This document shows positions 49,359 through 60,143 of a stretch of DNA of 64,000 nt, piece after piece; the stretch's first letter is position 1, and each line of letters starts with the position of its first letter. The stretch covers positions 1-64,000 of the forward strand of contig JAPKBZ010000010.1 of assembly GCA_028823175.1 (NCBI GenBank). The letters run 5' to 3'. The DNA is from Myxococcota bacterium (GTDB lineage Bacteria; Myxococcota_A; UBA9160; UBA4427). Made by a program: the position numbers and the translations under genes. The notes under the pieces were generated by a model that was not told the DNA's origin, did not search any database, and saw only the letters and a list, made by a program, of their open reading frames with translations.

Positions 49359-50593
49359 GCGCCGGGGCTTGCCGGGGCCTCGTCTACCAGGGCGGCGTGC
49401 AGGGCGCGCACCGCGACTTCTGCGCGCTCTTCTTCAATCACCACCGAAATTTTGATCTCACTGGTGCTGATCATCTGGATATTGATGTTTTCAGTCGCCA
49501 GCACATCGAACATCCGGGTGGCTACCCCGGCGTGGTCCTTCATCCCCAAGCCCACGATCGACACCTTGGCGATTTGGTCGTCACCCTCGACAGCAGCGCA
49601 GTTCAGCGCCTCGCCGACCTGCTGAGCGATCGCGAGTGCCCGGGCATAATCGGCACGGGGCACCGTGAACGTCATATCCGTGGTGCCATCGTTGGCGAAG
49701 TTCTGGACGATCATATCCACGACGATCCCGGCCTCCCCCAGCGGCGTAAAGACCCGGACCGCGATGCCCGGCTGATCGGGCACATTCCGGAGCCTGATTT
49801 TCGCCTCGTTCACATTGCTCGTGACACCGGAGACCACCAGGCGCTCCATGACATCCTCCTCGGGAACAATCCACGTCCCATCGTCCGATTTAAAGCTCGA
49901 GCGCACGTGGAGGGGCACCGCGTAGCGCATGGCAAATTTGACCGACCGCGTCTGTAACACCTTGGCGCCCAGGCTCGCGAGTTCGAGCATCTCCTCGAAG
50001 GAGATCTTTGAAAGCTTCCGTGCGTTCTCAGCCACCCGGGGGTCGGCGGTGTAGACCCCGTCGACATCCGTGTAAATTTCGCAGACATCTGCCCCGAGCG
50101 CCGCGGCCACCGCCACCGCCGAAGTATCCGAGCCACCCCGCCCCAGGGTGGTGATATTGCCGCCCGAGTCCACGCCCTGGAAACCCGCGATCACGCAGAC
50201 TGCTCCCTCATCGAGGTGGGCCCTGAGTCGGTCGGTTTGGATTCGCTGGATCCGAGCCCGGGTATGCGACGAGTCGGTCTCCATGCCCATCTGCCCGCCG
50301 GTAAAGGAGCGCGCCGGCACACCCAGCGCCTGAATAGCCATGGCGAGCAGGGCGATCGTCTTCTGCTCCCCGGTGGAGAGGAGCGCGTCAAACTCCCTCG
50401 GGTTCGGCTCGGCATTGCCCGAAATCTCTCGCGCCAGAGCATCGAGCTTATTCGTTTCTCCAGACATGGCCGAAACGCAAACCACCACCTGGTGGCCCTG
50501 CTTCTGAATCTCGGCAACGCGCGCGGCGACGTTACGAATCCGGTCCACGTCGGCCACGCTGGTCCCACCGTATTTCTGGACAATCAGCGACAT
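49355..50593 (-). CDS. lysC: Aspartate kinase
   Basis: MSLIVQKYGGTSVADVDRIRNVA; GRGGSDTSAVAVAAALGADVCEIYTDVDGVYTADPRV; C-terminal ACT domains. Confidence 0.96.
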   Translation of the reverse strand: MSLIVQKYGGTSVADVDRIRNVAARVAEIQKQGHQVVVCVSAMSGETNKLDALAREISGNAEPNPREFDALLSTGEQKTIALLAMAIQALGVPARSFTGGQMGMETDSSHTRARIQRIQTDRLRAHLDEGAVCVIAGFQGVDSGGNITTLGRGGSDTSAVAVAAALGADVCEIYTDVDGVYTADPRVAENARKLSKISFEEMLELASLGAKVLQTRSVKFAMRYAVPLHVRSSFKSDDGTWIVPEEDVMERLVVSGVTSNVNEAKIRLRNVPDQPGIAVRVFTPLGEAGIVVDMIVQNFANDGTTDMTFTVPRADYARALAIAQQVGEALNCAAVEGDDQIAKVSIVGLGMKDHAGVATRMFDVLATENINIQMISTSEIKISVVIEEERAEVAVRALHAALVDEAPASPGA

Positions 50594-50729
50594 ATTTATT
50601 CCGTCTTCAGTGCGCTCGCCGGGGGAATGCAGCCCGTCAGAGCGGAGCGACTTTAGCCTGTCCCACCGAGCCGGGTAAGGGTGTCCAAGCGGGCACGCGG
50701 TCCCGAGCAGGGCCGCCGCTTCCCGGCCC

Positions 50730-51254
50730 CTACTCCGCCAGACTCGCCGACCACGCGGCGAGAACGCGTGCCGCCTCGGGACCTCCCGCGCGTGCCTGGA
50801 GCACCCGGCCCTCGCGGTCGGGCTGCAATTCGAGTTCGAGCCGATCCGAGGGCAATTCCCCTGCGAATTTTGGCCCCCACTCCACTGCCAGAAGCACCCG
50901 CGGCCCGATCAAGTCGAAGAAGCCCATGGACTCGAGCTCGTCGGGGCTCTCCAGCCGGTAGAAGTCCACGTGGTGGAGCGAGAGACCCTCCTCTCGACCC
51001 ACGTATTGATTGGCGAGAACGAAGGTGGGGCTCGACACCCGGGACTCGTCGATTCCCAGACCTCGGGCCAACCCCTTCACAAAAACCGTTTTTCCCGCGC
51101 CGAGGTCGCCACGGAGCGAGACCACCAGCCCGCCTGGGCCCGGCGCATCCATCCCCCGCCACGCCCGGGCCAGACACTCCCCATAACGCCGAGTGGCCTC
51201 AGGATCCGGGGAATGGAAGCAGGGTCGCAGCTCCGAAATCTCGCTGTCGTCCAC
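50730..51254 (-). CDS. tsaE: tRNA threonylcarbamoyladenosine biosynthesis ATPase TsaE
   Basis: [41 protein letters not shown]...[19 protein letters not shown]; start uncertain (ORF to 51314; GTG at 51254). Confidence 0.93.
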   Translation of the reverse strand: MDDSEISELRPCFHSPDPEATRRYGECLARAWRGMDAPGPGGLVVSLRGDLGAGKTVFVKGLARGLGIDESRVSSPTFVLANQYVGREEGLSLHHVDFYRLESPDELESMGFFDLIGPRVLLAVEWGPKFAGELPSDRLELELQPDREGRVLQARAGGPEAARVLAAWSASLAE

Positions 51255-52848
51255 CCTCTCGTCCCTCCTCACGCAATTGCTGCATGGCTCCCGGAATCTC
51301 GTCCGCGAGTTCACCGGCCAGCAGGCCCGCCTCCCCCCGTCGCCGGGCGATCCGGTCGCCTGCCTTTCCGTGGAGATAGGCCCCGAGCCCAGCGGCCTCC
51401 ATCGCCGGCAACCCCTGGGCGAGAAGCGCGGCCACCAAGCCGGTCAACACGTCGCCACTGCCCCCTGTCGCCAGGTTGGGACCCCCGGTGGGATTGATCA
51501 TCGCTCTGCCGCTGGGGCAAGCAATCACCGTCCCCGGGCCCTTCAAGAGCACCACCGCTCCTGTCATCGTCGCCAGTTCCTGCGCGGCTCCCACGCGATC
51601 GGAATTGATCGCCCCAGCCTCGCTCGCCAGCAGCCGAGCCGCCTCCCCCGGATGCGGCGTCAAGATCGTCGCGGCCCGGCGCGCGCGAAGCATCCCGGGC
51701 GCCGGAAGCGCATTCAGGCCGTCGGCATCGATCACGAGCGGAACCCGGATCCGCTCGGCCAAGGCGCGAACAAGCGCCTGGGTCTCGGGCACCCGGCCGA
51801 GTCCCGGGCCCAGGGCGACCACGTCCCGGCTCTCGGCCAGGGACAAGATCGGGTCGAGCGCAGCCTCGGCGAGCGCGCCTTCGGATGTTTCAGGCAGGGG
51901 CGCGGTCATCACCTCGATACACTGGGCTTCGAGAACATCGTTGAGACTCGCCGGGCACGCGACACTGACCAGGCCCGCCCCAGAGCGCGCGGCCGTGATC
52001 GCGCTGAGGGCGGCCGCCCCGGAAAGCCCCCGAGACCCCCCAACCACGAGAACATGGCCGAAGCTCCCCTTATGTCCCTCGGGCTTTCGCTCGGGCAGCG
52101 CCTTGGCGGCCGCCTGCGGCGTCCAGAGCAACGCGGCGCCCTTCCCAGGATCGGCCTCCTCGCCTGGCCGAATGTCGGCGATCCCGATCCGCGCGACCCA
52201 CACCTCCCCGGCCAGCCCCCGGCCCGGCTCGAGCGCGAGACCGATCTTCGGGGCATTCACGGTAACCGTCGCATCCACGTCGAGCGCCCCGCCCAGAATC
52301 TGTCCCGTGTCCGCATCCAACCCAGAGGGCAGATCCACGGCCACGAGCCACCAACCACACACGGGCCGCTGAGCGTTGAGATGGGCCACCAGTTCCGAGG
52401 CCGCCCCCGACAGCCCCCGGCCAAGGCCAGTGCCAAAGAGCGCATCGACGACCACACCTCGGGGCGGGAGAGGTCGCGAGAGAGGCCAGGCCGGCTCCAC
52501 TGCGCACCCCACATTTTCAGCACGGCGACAATTCAGCGCAGCCTCTCCGCGCAGTTCCGAGATCTCGCCCAAGAGCAGCGTGCGCACGGGCACCCCGAGC
52601 AAGGCCAGGTGCCGGGCGATCACGAAACCATCCCCGCCGTTATTCCCGGGACCGCAGAAGACCATCGCCTCCGCATCAGGCGTCGCCAGGGCATCCGCTC
52701 CCTTGGCCAGGATGAGATCAACCACGGATCGGCCGGCGCTCTCCATCAGGACATCGCCCGGGACACCCAGGGAGTCGATGGTGTAGCGGTCCAACTCGCG
52801 CATGCGGGCGGCGGAGACCAACGTCCAGGCGGCGGAGCCCGGCATCAC
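51199..52848 (-). CDS. nnr: Bifunctional ADP-dependent NAD(P)H-hydrate dehydratase / epimerase
   Basis: FCGPGNNGGDGFVIARHLALLG (epimerase); GHVLVVGGSRGLSGAAALSAITAARSGAGLVSVACP; TPHPGEAARLL; NPTGGPNLATGGSGDVLTGLVAALLAQG. Confidence 0.95.
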   Translation of the reverse strand: MMPGSAAWTLVSAARMRELDRYTIDSLGVPGDVLMESAGRSVVDLILAKGADALATPDAEAMVFCGPGNNGGDGFVIARHLALLGVPVRTLLLGEISELRGEAALNCRRAENVGCAVEPAWPLSRPLPPRGVVVDALFGTGLGRGLSGAASELVAHLNAQRPVCGWWLVAVDLPSGLDADTGQILGGALDVDATVTVNAPKIGLALEPGRGLAGEVWVARIGIADIRPGEEADPGKGAALLWTPQAAAKALPERKPEGHKGSFGHVLVVGGSRGLSGAAALSAITAARSGAGLVSVACPASLNDVLEAQCIEVMTAPLPETSEGALAEAALDPILSLAESRDVVALGPGLGRVPETQALVRALAERIRVPLVIDADGLNALPAPGMLRARRAATILTPHPGEAARLLASEAGAINSDRVGAAQELATMTGAVVLLKGPGTVIACPSGRAMINPTGGPNLATGGSGDVLTGLVAALLAQGLPAMEAAGLGAYLHGKAGDRIARRRGEAGLLAGELADEIPGAMQQLREEGREGGRQRDFGAATLLPFPGS

Positions 52849-52960
52849 GCGCTCTCGGAGCGAGAGGATGACTCCCCAGCCCAGCGTGGCGGCAGGCCTC
52901 TCTTCGCGCCGGCGAGGCCCACGCGGAGCCGCTGCCCCGCTCGGAGCTTAGAGCGTGTCA

Positions 52961-54328
52961 TCAGTCATCGAGGTCCGCCTTGAGAACCCCGGCCAACCGG
53001 CTCGCGTACCCCGCGACGTCGAAGTTTTCTGCGCCTTCGACCATGACCCGCGCCTTGAGTTCGGTTCCGCTATAGCGGATCAGGATCCGCCCCTTTCCGG
53101 CCATTTCCGCCTCGACCTCGGCGACGGCCGCCTGCAGCCGGGGCAGGCCCTCCAACGGCTTCTTCCGGGCGACCTCTACGTTGACCATCACCTGGGGATA
53201 CTGTTTGAAGCCCGAAACGAGTTTCGAGAGCGGGACGCCCTCTCTCGCCATGATGGCGAGGACCTGGACCGCGGTGAGCAGGCCATCTCCAGTCGTTCCG
53301 TGATCGAGGAAGATCACGTGCCCGGACTGCTCGCCCCCCAGGTTGTACCCCCCCTTGCGCATGGCTTCGACCACGTACCGGTCGCCCACCTGGGCACGGA
53401 CCAGATCCAGTCCTTGCTCGGCAAGCGACTCCTCCAGCCCAAGGTTGCTCATCACTGTCGTGACGACTCCGCCGCCCGTCAGGCGCCCGCTTGCCGCCAG
53501 GTAGCGGGCACACAAGCCAATCACGATGTCGCCGTCGAGAACCTTACCCTCCTCGTCGACGATCATGACACGATCGCTGTCGCCGTCGACTGCGATCCCG
53601 ATATCGGCACCCACCTCGCGCACCAACGCGGAAACCCCCTCCGGGTAGAGCGAGCCGCAATTCTTGTTGATGTTGCGACCGTCGGGTTCGACGCCCAGCG
53701 TGGAGAGTTCGGCCCCCAACTCGTCCAAGACGATGGGTCCGACCTTGTAAGCCGCCCCATTCGCACAATCCAGAACGATCCGCATCCCTTCCAGGGTCAG
53801 ATCACGGGGAAAGGTATTCTTCAGAAAGACAACGTAGCGCCCCTCGGCATCGTCGATTCGAGTCGCCTGACCAACCTCCTCAGCCGTAGCCCGCAGTTCG
53901 GGCAGACGACCGGATTCGATCAGCTCTTCGATTTCCAGTTCGAGCTCGTCGGCCAGCTTGAAGCCGTCACGGCCAAAGAACTTGATGCCGTTGTCCTGAT
54001 AGGGATTATGACTCGCCGTAATCATGACCCCGGCATCGCACCGCATATCCGCGGTCAGAAACGCCATCGCGGGCGTGGGCATCGGACCCACGTGAATGAC
54101 ATCGACCCCCATTGAGCAGATCCCCGCGGCCAGGGCATCCTCGAACATATAGCCCGAGAGCCGGGTATCCTTGCCGATCAGAATCTTGTGCCGGCGATCG
54201 CTGGCCCGTCGGAAGACGTGCGCCGCGGCTTGGCCGAGAGCGAGGGCCACCTCGGCCGTCATCGGGTGGATATTCGCGGTCCCCCGGACACCATCCGTCC
54301 CGAAGAGTTTTCGACTCTCATCTGCCAT
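52961..54328 (-). CDS. glmM: Phosphoglucosamine mutase
   Basis: KLFGTDGVRGTAN; AGVMITASHNPYQDNGIKFFGRDGFKL; AVDGDSDRVMIVDEEG; GKGRILIRYSGTELKARVMVEG. Confidence 0.97.
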   Translation of the reverse strand: MADESRKLFGTDGVRGTANIHPMTAEVALALGQAAAHVFRRASDRRHKILIGKDTRLSGYMFEDALAAGICSMGVDVIHVGPMPTPAMAFLTADMRCDAGVMITASHNPYQDNGIKFFGRDGFKLADELELEIEELIESGRLPELRATAEEVGQATRIDDAEGRYVVFLKNTFPRDLTLEGMRIVLDCANGAAYKVGPIVLDELGAELSTLGVEPDGRNINKNCGSLYPEGVSALVREVGADIGIAVDGDSDRVMIVDEEGKVLDGDIVIGLCARYLAASGRLTGGGVVTTVMSNLGLEESLAEQGLDLVRAQVGDRYVVEAMRKGGYNLGGEQSGHVIFLDHGTTGDGLLTAVQVLAIMAREGVPLSKLVSGFKQYPQVMVNVEVARKKPLEGLPRLQAAVAEVEAEMAGKGRILIRYSGTELKARVMVEGAENFDVAGYASRLAGVLKADLDD

Positions 54329-54375
54329 CGTTTATTCCCCGCTGTCCGCAGCCCCGATCAAGAGCGCCTTTGAGT

Positions 54376-55080
54376 TCAGGGCCCACCCGGGCTCCCTGGG
54401 TCTGCCCCTTCTGGGACCTGAGTGGCCTCGAGGGCAGCGTCCGGTTCGATCCGAATCTTGACCTCCACGGGTCGGTCATCCTCCATCCAGACAGTGCCCA
54501 GCCCGGGGTTGACTCGCGCCTCCGCAATATAATCGGCATTGAGGCCGCTCAAATTGATATTTTCCGTGATCACGACATCGAGCCGCATGACCTGGCTACG
54601 GGCGCCCACTAGCCAAACCTTGGGCGGCTCGATGGCGGCCGAGACGAAGTGAAAGCCAGCTGCCGGCTCGCCCTGGAGGTCCGCGCGAACCCGCACAGCC
54701 TTGCGCCCCCTCTTCTCGAAGCGGACCTGAACTCGGGAAGGGGCGTGACTGACGAAGCGGGCAGCCCGGGGCAGGTCGATCTTGGAGAGATCGACGTCGT
54801 AGACCGCTACCCCAGGCTTGGCGCCTGAGACATCGATTTCCAGCTTATAATTGTCGGGGTTCACATTGCGCAGGACGGCTCGGCTCCCCATCACACGGAC
54901 ATTGATATCGTCGATGCTCTGCTCCGTGACCACCAAATTCTCGGGCAAACGATCCAGCACCACAGGAATGTCGAAACCGCGCTCGGCATTGCTCGTCCCC
55001 GATGCGATCCCCCAAAGGAACACGGCGATGGCCAGGGCCAGCAAAAAGAGCCCAGGGCGAACTGACGGATATCGACGCAT
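54376..55080 (-). CDS. cdaR: YbbR-domain protein (CdaR-like)
   Basis: Signal/TM LFLLALAIAVFLWGIASG then YbbR-like repeats; sits between glmM and cdaA. Confidence 0.88.
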   Translation of the reverse strand: MRRYPSVRPGLFLLALAIAVFLWGIASGTSNAERGFDIPVVLDRLPENLVVTEQSIDDINVRVMGSRAVLRNVNPDNYKLEIDVSGAKPGVAVYDVDLSKIDLPRAARFVSHAPSRVQVRFEKRGRKAVRVRADLQGEPAAGFHFVSAAIEPPKVWLVGARSQVMRLDVVITENINLSGLNADYIAEARVNPGLGTVWMEDDRPVEVKIRIEPDAALEATQVPEGADPGSPGGP

Positions 55081-55121
55081 CTGGCTGCTTTGTCCCTTCC
55101 CTGCCTCGTTACTCCCGAGTT

Positions 55122-56009
55122 TTAGCCTCGGGAGATCGCCTTATCACCCACAGTCGCCGGGTTCGCGGGAGACTGCGCCGTGGATCGCTCACCCTCGCCT
55201 TCCCCACTCAGTTTTTGGGTCTCACCCGTCAGAATCTCATGCAGCATCACCCTGAGCCGAGAAGCGTCAAGCCCCCGAACCATTTCCCCCGCCATCACCA
55301 CCGAGATGGTCGCGGTCTCCTCGGAGACCACCACCACCACCGCGTCGGTCTCTTCGCTGATCCCAACAGCGGCCCGGTGCCGAGTCCCGATCCCCTCGGG
55401 CAGATTATCACGCTGGGCAAGCGGAAGAATGCAGCCCGCTGAGGCGACCCGGCCATCGCGCACGACGACCGCACCGTCGTGCAGGGGCGAGACCGGCTGA
55501 AAGAGGGCCACCAGGAGGTCGGCACTGACCCACGAATCAATCACCCGACCCGCCTCGATCTGATCTGTCAGGGCGCTCTCCCGCTCGAGCACGATCAGGG
55601 CCCCAACCCTTTTTTGCACGAGGCTCTGAGCCGCCCGAGCGATTTCCTCCAGCATCTTGGATTCCTGCTGGGCGGAAACGGTGGGAAAGAACCCCCTCCC
55701 CACCCGGGCCAGGGCGCGCCGGATGTCGTTCTGAAAGAGCACGATGATGATCAGCACCGCCGACCCGAGAAAGTTCTGGAGAATCAATCGCACGGTGGAC
55801 AACTGAAACACTTCGGAGGCAAGGCTCAGTCCGATCAGAACGATCAATCCGACCAGAATCTGGATCGCTCGAGTTCCACGAATCAAGAGAAGCAGCCAGT
55901 AGATCCCGATTGTCACCAAAAAGATATCGACGCTGTCGCGCCAGGGATCGAAATTGGCGGCGAAGAAATCACCGACCTCGCGGAGAAATGTCCAGATCAC
56001 CTGAATCAC
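55122..56009 (-). CDS. cdaA: Diadenylate cyclase CdaA
   Basis: N-terminal TMs; SPLHDGAVVVRDGRVASAGCILPLAQRDNLPEGIGTRHRAAVGISEETDAVVVVVSEETATISV (DGA and RHR motifs of DAC domain). Confidence 0.95.
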   Translation of the reverse strand: MIQVIWTFLREVGDFFAANFDPWRDSVDIFLVTIGIYWLLLLIRGTRAIQILVGLIVLIGLSLASEVFQLSTVRLILQNFLGSAVLIIIVLFQNDIRRALARVGRGFFPTVSAQQESKMLEEIARAAQSLVQKRVGALIVLERESALTDQIEAGRVIDSWVSADLLVALFQPVSPLHDGAVVVRDGRVASAGCILPLAQRDNLPEGIGTRHRAAVGISEETDAVVVVVSEETATISVVMAGEMVRGLDASRLRVMLHEILTGETQKLSGEGEGERSTAQSPANPATVGDKAISRG

Positions 56010-56866
56010 GACAACTCTTTCCGGCGTGCCGAGCCGAGTGCGCGCCCGACCTCGACCGCCCGCAGCGCCCCGGCCGGGTCGTGAACGCGAACTGCATCAG
56101 CGCCCCCGAAGGCCGCCACCGCGCAGGCCGCGTGGCTGGCGAACTCGCGGTCCGCCACCGGCTCCCCGGTAATGGTGCCGAGAAAAGCCTTGCGCGAAGC
56201 GCCCACCATGATGGGCAAGCCGAGTCTCCCTTTCAGCCAACCAATATGAGCGATCAGTTCCAGATTATCCTCGAAGCGCTTGCCGAAGCCGATCCCGGGA
56301 TCGACGACCAGGTTAGTGCTCGCCACACCCGCCGCGCGTGCCTTCTCGACGGATTGTGCCAAGTCGACGGCCACCTCCTCGAGCACATCTTTGTAGCGGG
56401 GGGAATCCTGCATGGTGGCCGGAGTCCCGCGGAGGTGTCCAAGAATTAGAACACTGCCGGCCTTGGCCACCTCCCCCGCCAGGGTCGGATCGCTCGTCAG
56501 CCCGGATATATCGTTGACAACACGAGCCCCGGCGCGCAGTGCACAGCGAACCACCGGCGCCCGACGAGAGTCGATGGAGACCGGAACTTCGAGATCCTCA
56601 ACCAGCTTCTCGATGACACCCACCGTACGATCAATTTCTTCCTGGACCGCGACTTCGTCAGCACCGGGCCGCGTCGACTCGCCACCGACATCGATCATAT
56701 GGGCCCCGGCCTTCACCAAAGCGCGGGCGGCCGCGAGTGAGCGGTCGAGACAAATCCCCCCCCCGGAGTCCAGTAGCCGCCCCCCGTCCGAGAAGGAATC
56801 GGGCGTGACATTCAAAATTCCCATCACGGTCACTCGATCGGCTGGAAAGAGTTGGTCGTCGCCCAC
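56006..56866 (-). CDS. folP: Dihydropteroate synthase
   Basis: VMGILNVTPDSFSDGGRLLD; HMIDVGGESTRPGADEV; VVNDISGL; DPGIGFGKRFEDNLELI. Confidence 0.97.
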   Translation of the reverse strand: MGDDQLFPADRVTVMGILNVTPDSFSDGGRLLDSGGGICLDRSLAAARALVKAGAHMIDVGGESTRPGADEVAVQEEIDRTVGVIEKLVEDLEVPVSIDSRRAPVVRCALRAGARVVNDISGLTSDPTLAGEVAKAGSVLILGHLRGTPATMQDSPRYKDVLEEVAVDLAQSVEKARAAGVASTNLVVDPGIGFGKRFEDNLELIAHIGWLKGRLGLPIMVGASRKAFLGTITGEPVADREFASHAACAVAAFGGADAVRVHDPAGALRAVEVGRALGSARRKELS

Positions 56867-56887
56867 GCCGCTTCTCCTTGGCGTAGC

Positions 56888-58795
56888 CTAGCTCGGAAGG
56901 GGCTCAGGATCCGGGAGGTCCTCGTCTTCGACATCCGAGGCGGGCGCCGAAGGCGGTTCGTCTTGGGACTCAGCAGTCGGGGTCGGCATCGGGGGCAGCT
57001 CGTGGCCATTAATCAGCTGGGTCAGGTCGCTGGTTTCCAGGGTTTCCCGTTCGAGCAGCGCCTCCGCAATCGCCTCCAACTTGTCGCGGTGACTCGTCAG
57101 GATCTCACGGGCTTCAGCATACATTTGGCCGAGGGTAGAACCCACTTCCTGGTCGATCTGCTTCGCCATCTCCTCGCTGTAATCCTTCCGGGTCATCATG
57201 TCACGCCCTAGAAAAACATCACCCGAAGTATCGGCGTAGCTGACCGGCCCAAGCTTCGAATTCATTCCGAACTCGGTCACCATTCGCCGAGCCCAGTTCG
57301 TAGCCTGCTGGAGGTCATTCGATGCGCCGGTAGAAAGGTGACCAAAAATCAGCTCTTCAGCCGCCCTTCCCCCCATCGCATACCGAATGATCGCGAAGAT
57401 GTCCTTCTCGGTGTAATTGAGTCGATCTTCGACCGGCAGGGTCTGAGTCAGCCCCAGCGCGAGACCGCGCGGAATGATCGTCACCTTGTGGACTGGATCC
57501 GAGTGTTCGGGCGTCATCAACGCCACGAGGGCGTGGCCTGCCTCGTGAAACGCTGTGATCCGTCGGTCTGCGTCAGACATGACCATGCTTCGGCGCTCGG
57601 CCCCCATAATGACCTTGTCCTTGGCATTCTCGAAATCAAGCCGGGCCACCCGCTGGCCATCGCGTCGCGCCGCCAGGAGAGCCGCCTCGTTTACCAGGTT
57701 CTGAAGGTCCGCACCGACGAAGCCGGGGGTCCCTCGAGCCTGGACCTCGAGATCCACGTCGTCCGCGAGCGGAACCCGCCGGGTATGAATCTTAAGGATC
57801 TGGAATCGCCCTCTCAGGTCCGGGCGCGGCACCACAACTCTGCGATCGAAACGCCCCGGGCGAAGGAGCGCCGGATCCAGTACATCCGGACGATTCGTCG
57901 CGGCGATTAGAATTACGCCCTCGTTCCCCTCGAAGCCGTCCATCTCCACGAGCAACTGGTTCAGCGTCTGCTCACGTTCGTCGTGGCCTCCGCCCATGCC
58001 TGCACCGCGATGCCGGCCCACGGCATCGATTTCGTCGATAAAGATAATGCACGGCGCCTGTTTCTTGCCCTGCTGGAAGAGGTCCCTCACCCTAGAGGCC
58101 CCAACGCCCACGAACATCTCGACAAAATCTGAGCCCGAGATTGAGAAGAAGGGGACGGAGGCCTCGCCGGCGACAGCCCTGGCGAGGAGAGTCTTCCCCG
58201 TGCCCGGGGGGCCGACGAGGAGAACGCCCTTGGGAATCCGGCCACCGAGCCGGGTGAATTTCTTCGGCTCCCTGAGAAACTCGATGATCTCCTCGAGCTC
58301 AGTTTTCGACTCCTCGATGCCGGCCACGTCCTTGAAGGTCACGACCTTCTGGGTTTCCGTCTGCAGCCGGGCCTTGGACTTACCGAAATTCATGGCCTTG
58401 CCACCGCCGGACTGCATCTGCCGGATGAAGAAAATCCAGATTCCCACGAAAAGCAGCAGCGGGAACCACATAATGAGGATCTGACGCCAGAACCCGCCCT
58501 CGTCCTTTGGCTGAGCTTTGACATTGACCTGCTTCTCTTTCAGCAGGGTCAGAAGATCCTGAGAGATCGTCGGCGCATAGGTGGTGAACTCCCTGCCGTC
58601 GACCTGGGTGCCGTCGATGCTGCCTTCCTCGATGGTGATTTTCTCGATTTGACCGTCCTCGACGGCAATCACGAAATCGCTGTAGGCGAGATCCGGCGGC
58701 GTTTCTTGATCCTGCCGCAGCATCGTAAAGAGCATCAACATGCCCACCAGGATCACGACCCAGAGCGCCATATTCTTGTAGAACTGCTGATTCAC
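56888..58795 (-). CDS. ftsH: ATP-dependent zinc metalloprotease FtsH
   Basis: [67 protein letters not shown] (HEAGH). Confidence 0.98.
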   Translation of the reverse strand: MNQQFYKNMALWVVILVGMLMLFTMLRQDQETPPDLAYSDFVIAVEDGQIEKITIEEGSIDGTQVDGREFTTYAPTISQDLLTLLKEKQVNVKAQPKDEGGFWRQILIMWFPLLLFVGIWIFFIRQMQSGGGKAMNFGKSKARLQTETQKVVTFKDVAGIEESKTELEEIIEFLREPKKFTRLGGRIPKGVLLVGPPGTGKTLLARAVAGEASVPFFSISGSDFVEMFVGVGASRVRDLFQQGKKQAPCIIFIDEIDAVGRHRGAGMGGGHDEREQTLNQLLVEMDGFEGNEGVILIAATNRPDVLDPALLRPGRFDRRVVVPRPDLRGRFQILKIHTRRVPLADDVDLEVQARGTPGFVGADLQNLVNEAALLAARRDGQRVARLDFENAKDKVIMGAERRSMVMSDADRRITAFHEAGHALVALMTPEHSDPVHKVTIIPRGLALGLTQTLPVEDRLNYTEKDIFAIIRYAMGGRAAEELIFGHLSTGASNDLQQATNWARRMVTEFGMNSKLGPVSYADTSGDVFLGRDMMTRKDYSEEMAKQIDQEVGSTLGQMYAEAREILTSHRDKLEAIAEALLERETLETSDLTQLINGHELPPMPTPTAESQDEPPSAPASDVEDEDLPDPEPLPS

Positions 58796-59000
58796 TGCTT
58801 ATCCTCTACGTGCTCTACGCTCTATTCGAAAATGGTGGCTGGCGCTGTACTTCGCCGAACCAAAGTCCGGTTTCAGCTCCTAGAGCTGTTTCCAAGACGC
58901 CGCCTCGGGCCCCTTAGTTCACCGGAGCCGCAAACTGCCCATCCGCCGCACACTTCCAGCTTCCTGCAACCTATGCGTTCGCTGCAGAAGCGGCTTGAGC

Positions 59001-60077
59001 CTAGCATGAACCCTTGTCATCGACCGCAATCCGCCCCATTCGAAAGCCCCTCCGCGCCTTGATCAGCCTGAGCCCTGCTGGCAGTTCAAGTTCCGCGCCG
59101 GTGTCCAGATTCTGTGCTGCCAGGAAGCGCCAGAGGCGCACGAGGTGCACCCGGCTGATGTCCCGACCCGCTCCCAGCTCCCTCATGGCACGGGCCACCA
59201 GACGCAGAGCCAGCGCCTCGGGAAGCTCAGCCCATCCCTGGTCCACCAGTTCCAGGCCCCGCCCTGACAGCCGTCCCTCGGCGCCCTCGTGCTCCATAAT
59301 TCCCCAGAGCTCCCGGGCTTTCGATTCCACCAACTCGTCGATCCACTCAGAGTCCCTCCTCTGACTTTCGGCCAGACGAGCAACCGATCTGAGGAGTTGA
59401 GGGTTGAAGTCCGCTGCCAGACCGGGAATCCAGTGACGACGCAAACGGTTCCTCGTATAGGCGTCGCTGGCATTCGAGGTGTCCTCTCTCCAATCAAGGC
59501 CTTCGGCTCGGGCGAAGGCTTCGATCTCGGTCCGGCTGACCCTGAGCAACGGCCGCACAACAGCGCCATCGCGAGACCTCTCGGGGATCCCCCCAAGTGC
59601 CGAGGGGCTCGCGCCCCGCAGCAGCCGCATTAGAACCGTCTCCGCCTGGTCATCGAGAGTATGGGCCGTCGCAATGCAGTCCGCGCCATGATCCTCCGCG
59701 ATCGACTCGAGGGCCTGGTACCGACACGTGCGCGCGGCCTCTTGCAGCGTGGGCCGGGCTTGCTTCGTGCCCCCCTCGCGAAGGCTTCGCGGATCGACCC
59801 GAGCGCTCGAAAACCGCAATCCCAGTCCCGCTGCTCGCAGCGAGACGGCTCGTTCGTCTCCGTCCGACTCCTCGCCGCGTAGGCCGTGGTTGATGTGGGC
59901 CACCGAAAGTTTCAGGCCTTCAGCAGAAGCCACCTGATTCATGCCCTCGAGCAATACCGTGGAATCCACGCCACCGGATGCAGCGATCAGCACGTGCCGC
60001 CCCTCGAGTCGAAGGTCGAGAACAGCGCGACTGATGGCATCCAGGATCATGGCAAGAGAGTACCTCGCGTGCACCAT
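59001..60077 (-). CDS. tilS: tRNA(Ile)-lysidine synthetase
   Basis: VLIAASGGVDSTVLLEGM; VAHINHGLRGEESDGDE; TAHTLDDQAETVLMRLLRGASPSALGGIPE. Confidence 0.94.
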   Translation of the reverse strand: MVHARYSLAMILDAISRAVLDLRLEGRHVLIAASGGVDSTVLLEGMNQVASAEGLKLSVAHINHGLRGEESDGDERAVSLRAAGLGLRFSSARVDPRSLREGGTKQARPTLQEAARTCRYQALESIAEDHGADCIATAHTLDDQAETVLMRLLRGASPSALGGIPERSRDGAVVRPLLRVSRTEIEAFARAEGLDWREDTSNASDAYTRNRLRRHWIPGLAADFNPQLLRSVARLAESQRRDSEWIDELVESKARELWGIMEHEGAEGRLSGRGLELVDQGWAELPEALALRLVARAMRELGAGRDISRVHLVRLWRFLAAQNLDTGAELELPAGLRLIKARRGFRMGRIAVDDKGSC

Positions 60078-60143
60078 CCCGCAGCCTCAGCCTCCCCTTG
60101 GATCCCTGGCGCGCCTTCGGTATCTGAAGTATCCCCAAGCCAT

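Noticed and set aside
51193-52983. 596-aa plus-strand ORF
   Set aside because: Antisense to the clearly conserved nnr gene.
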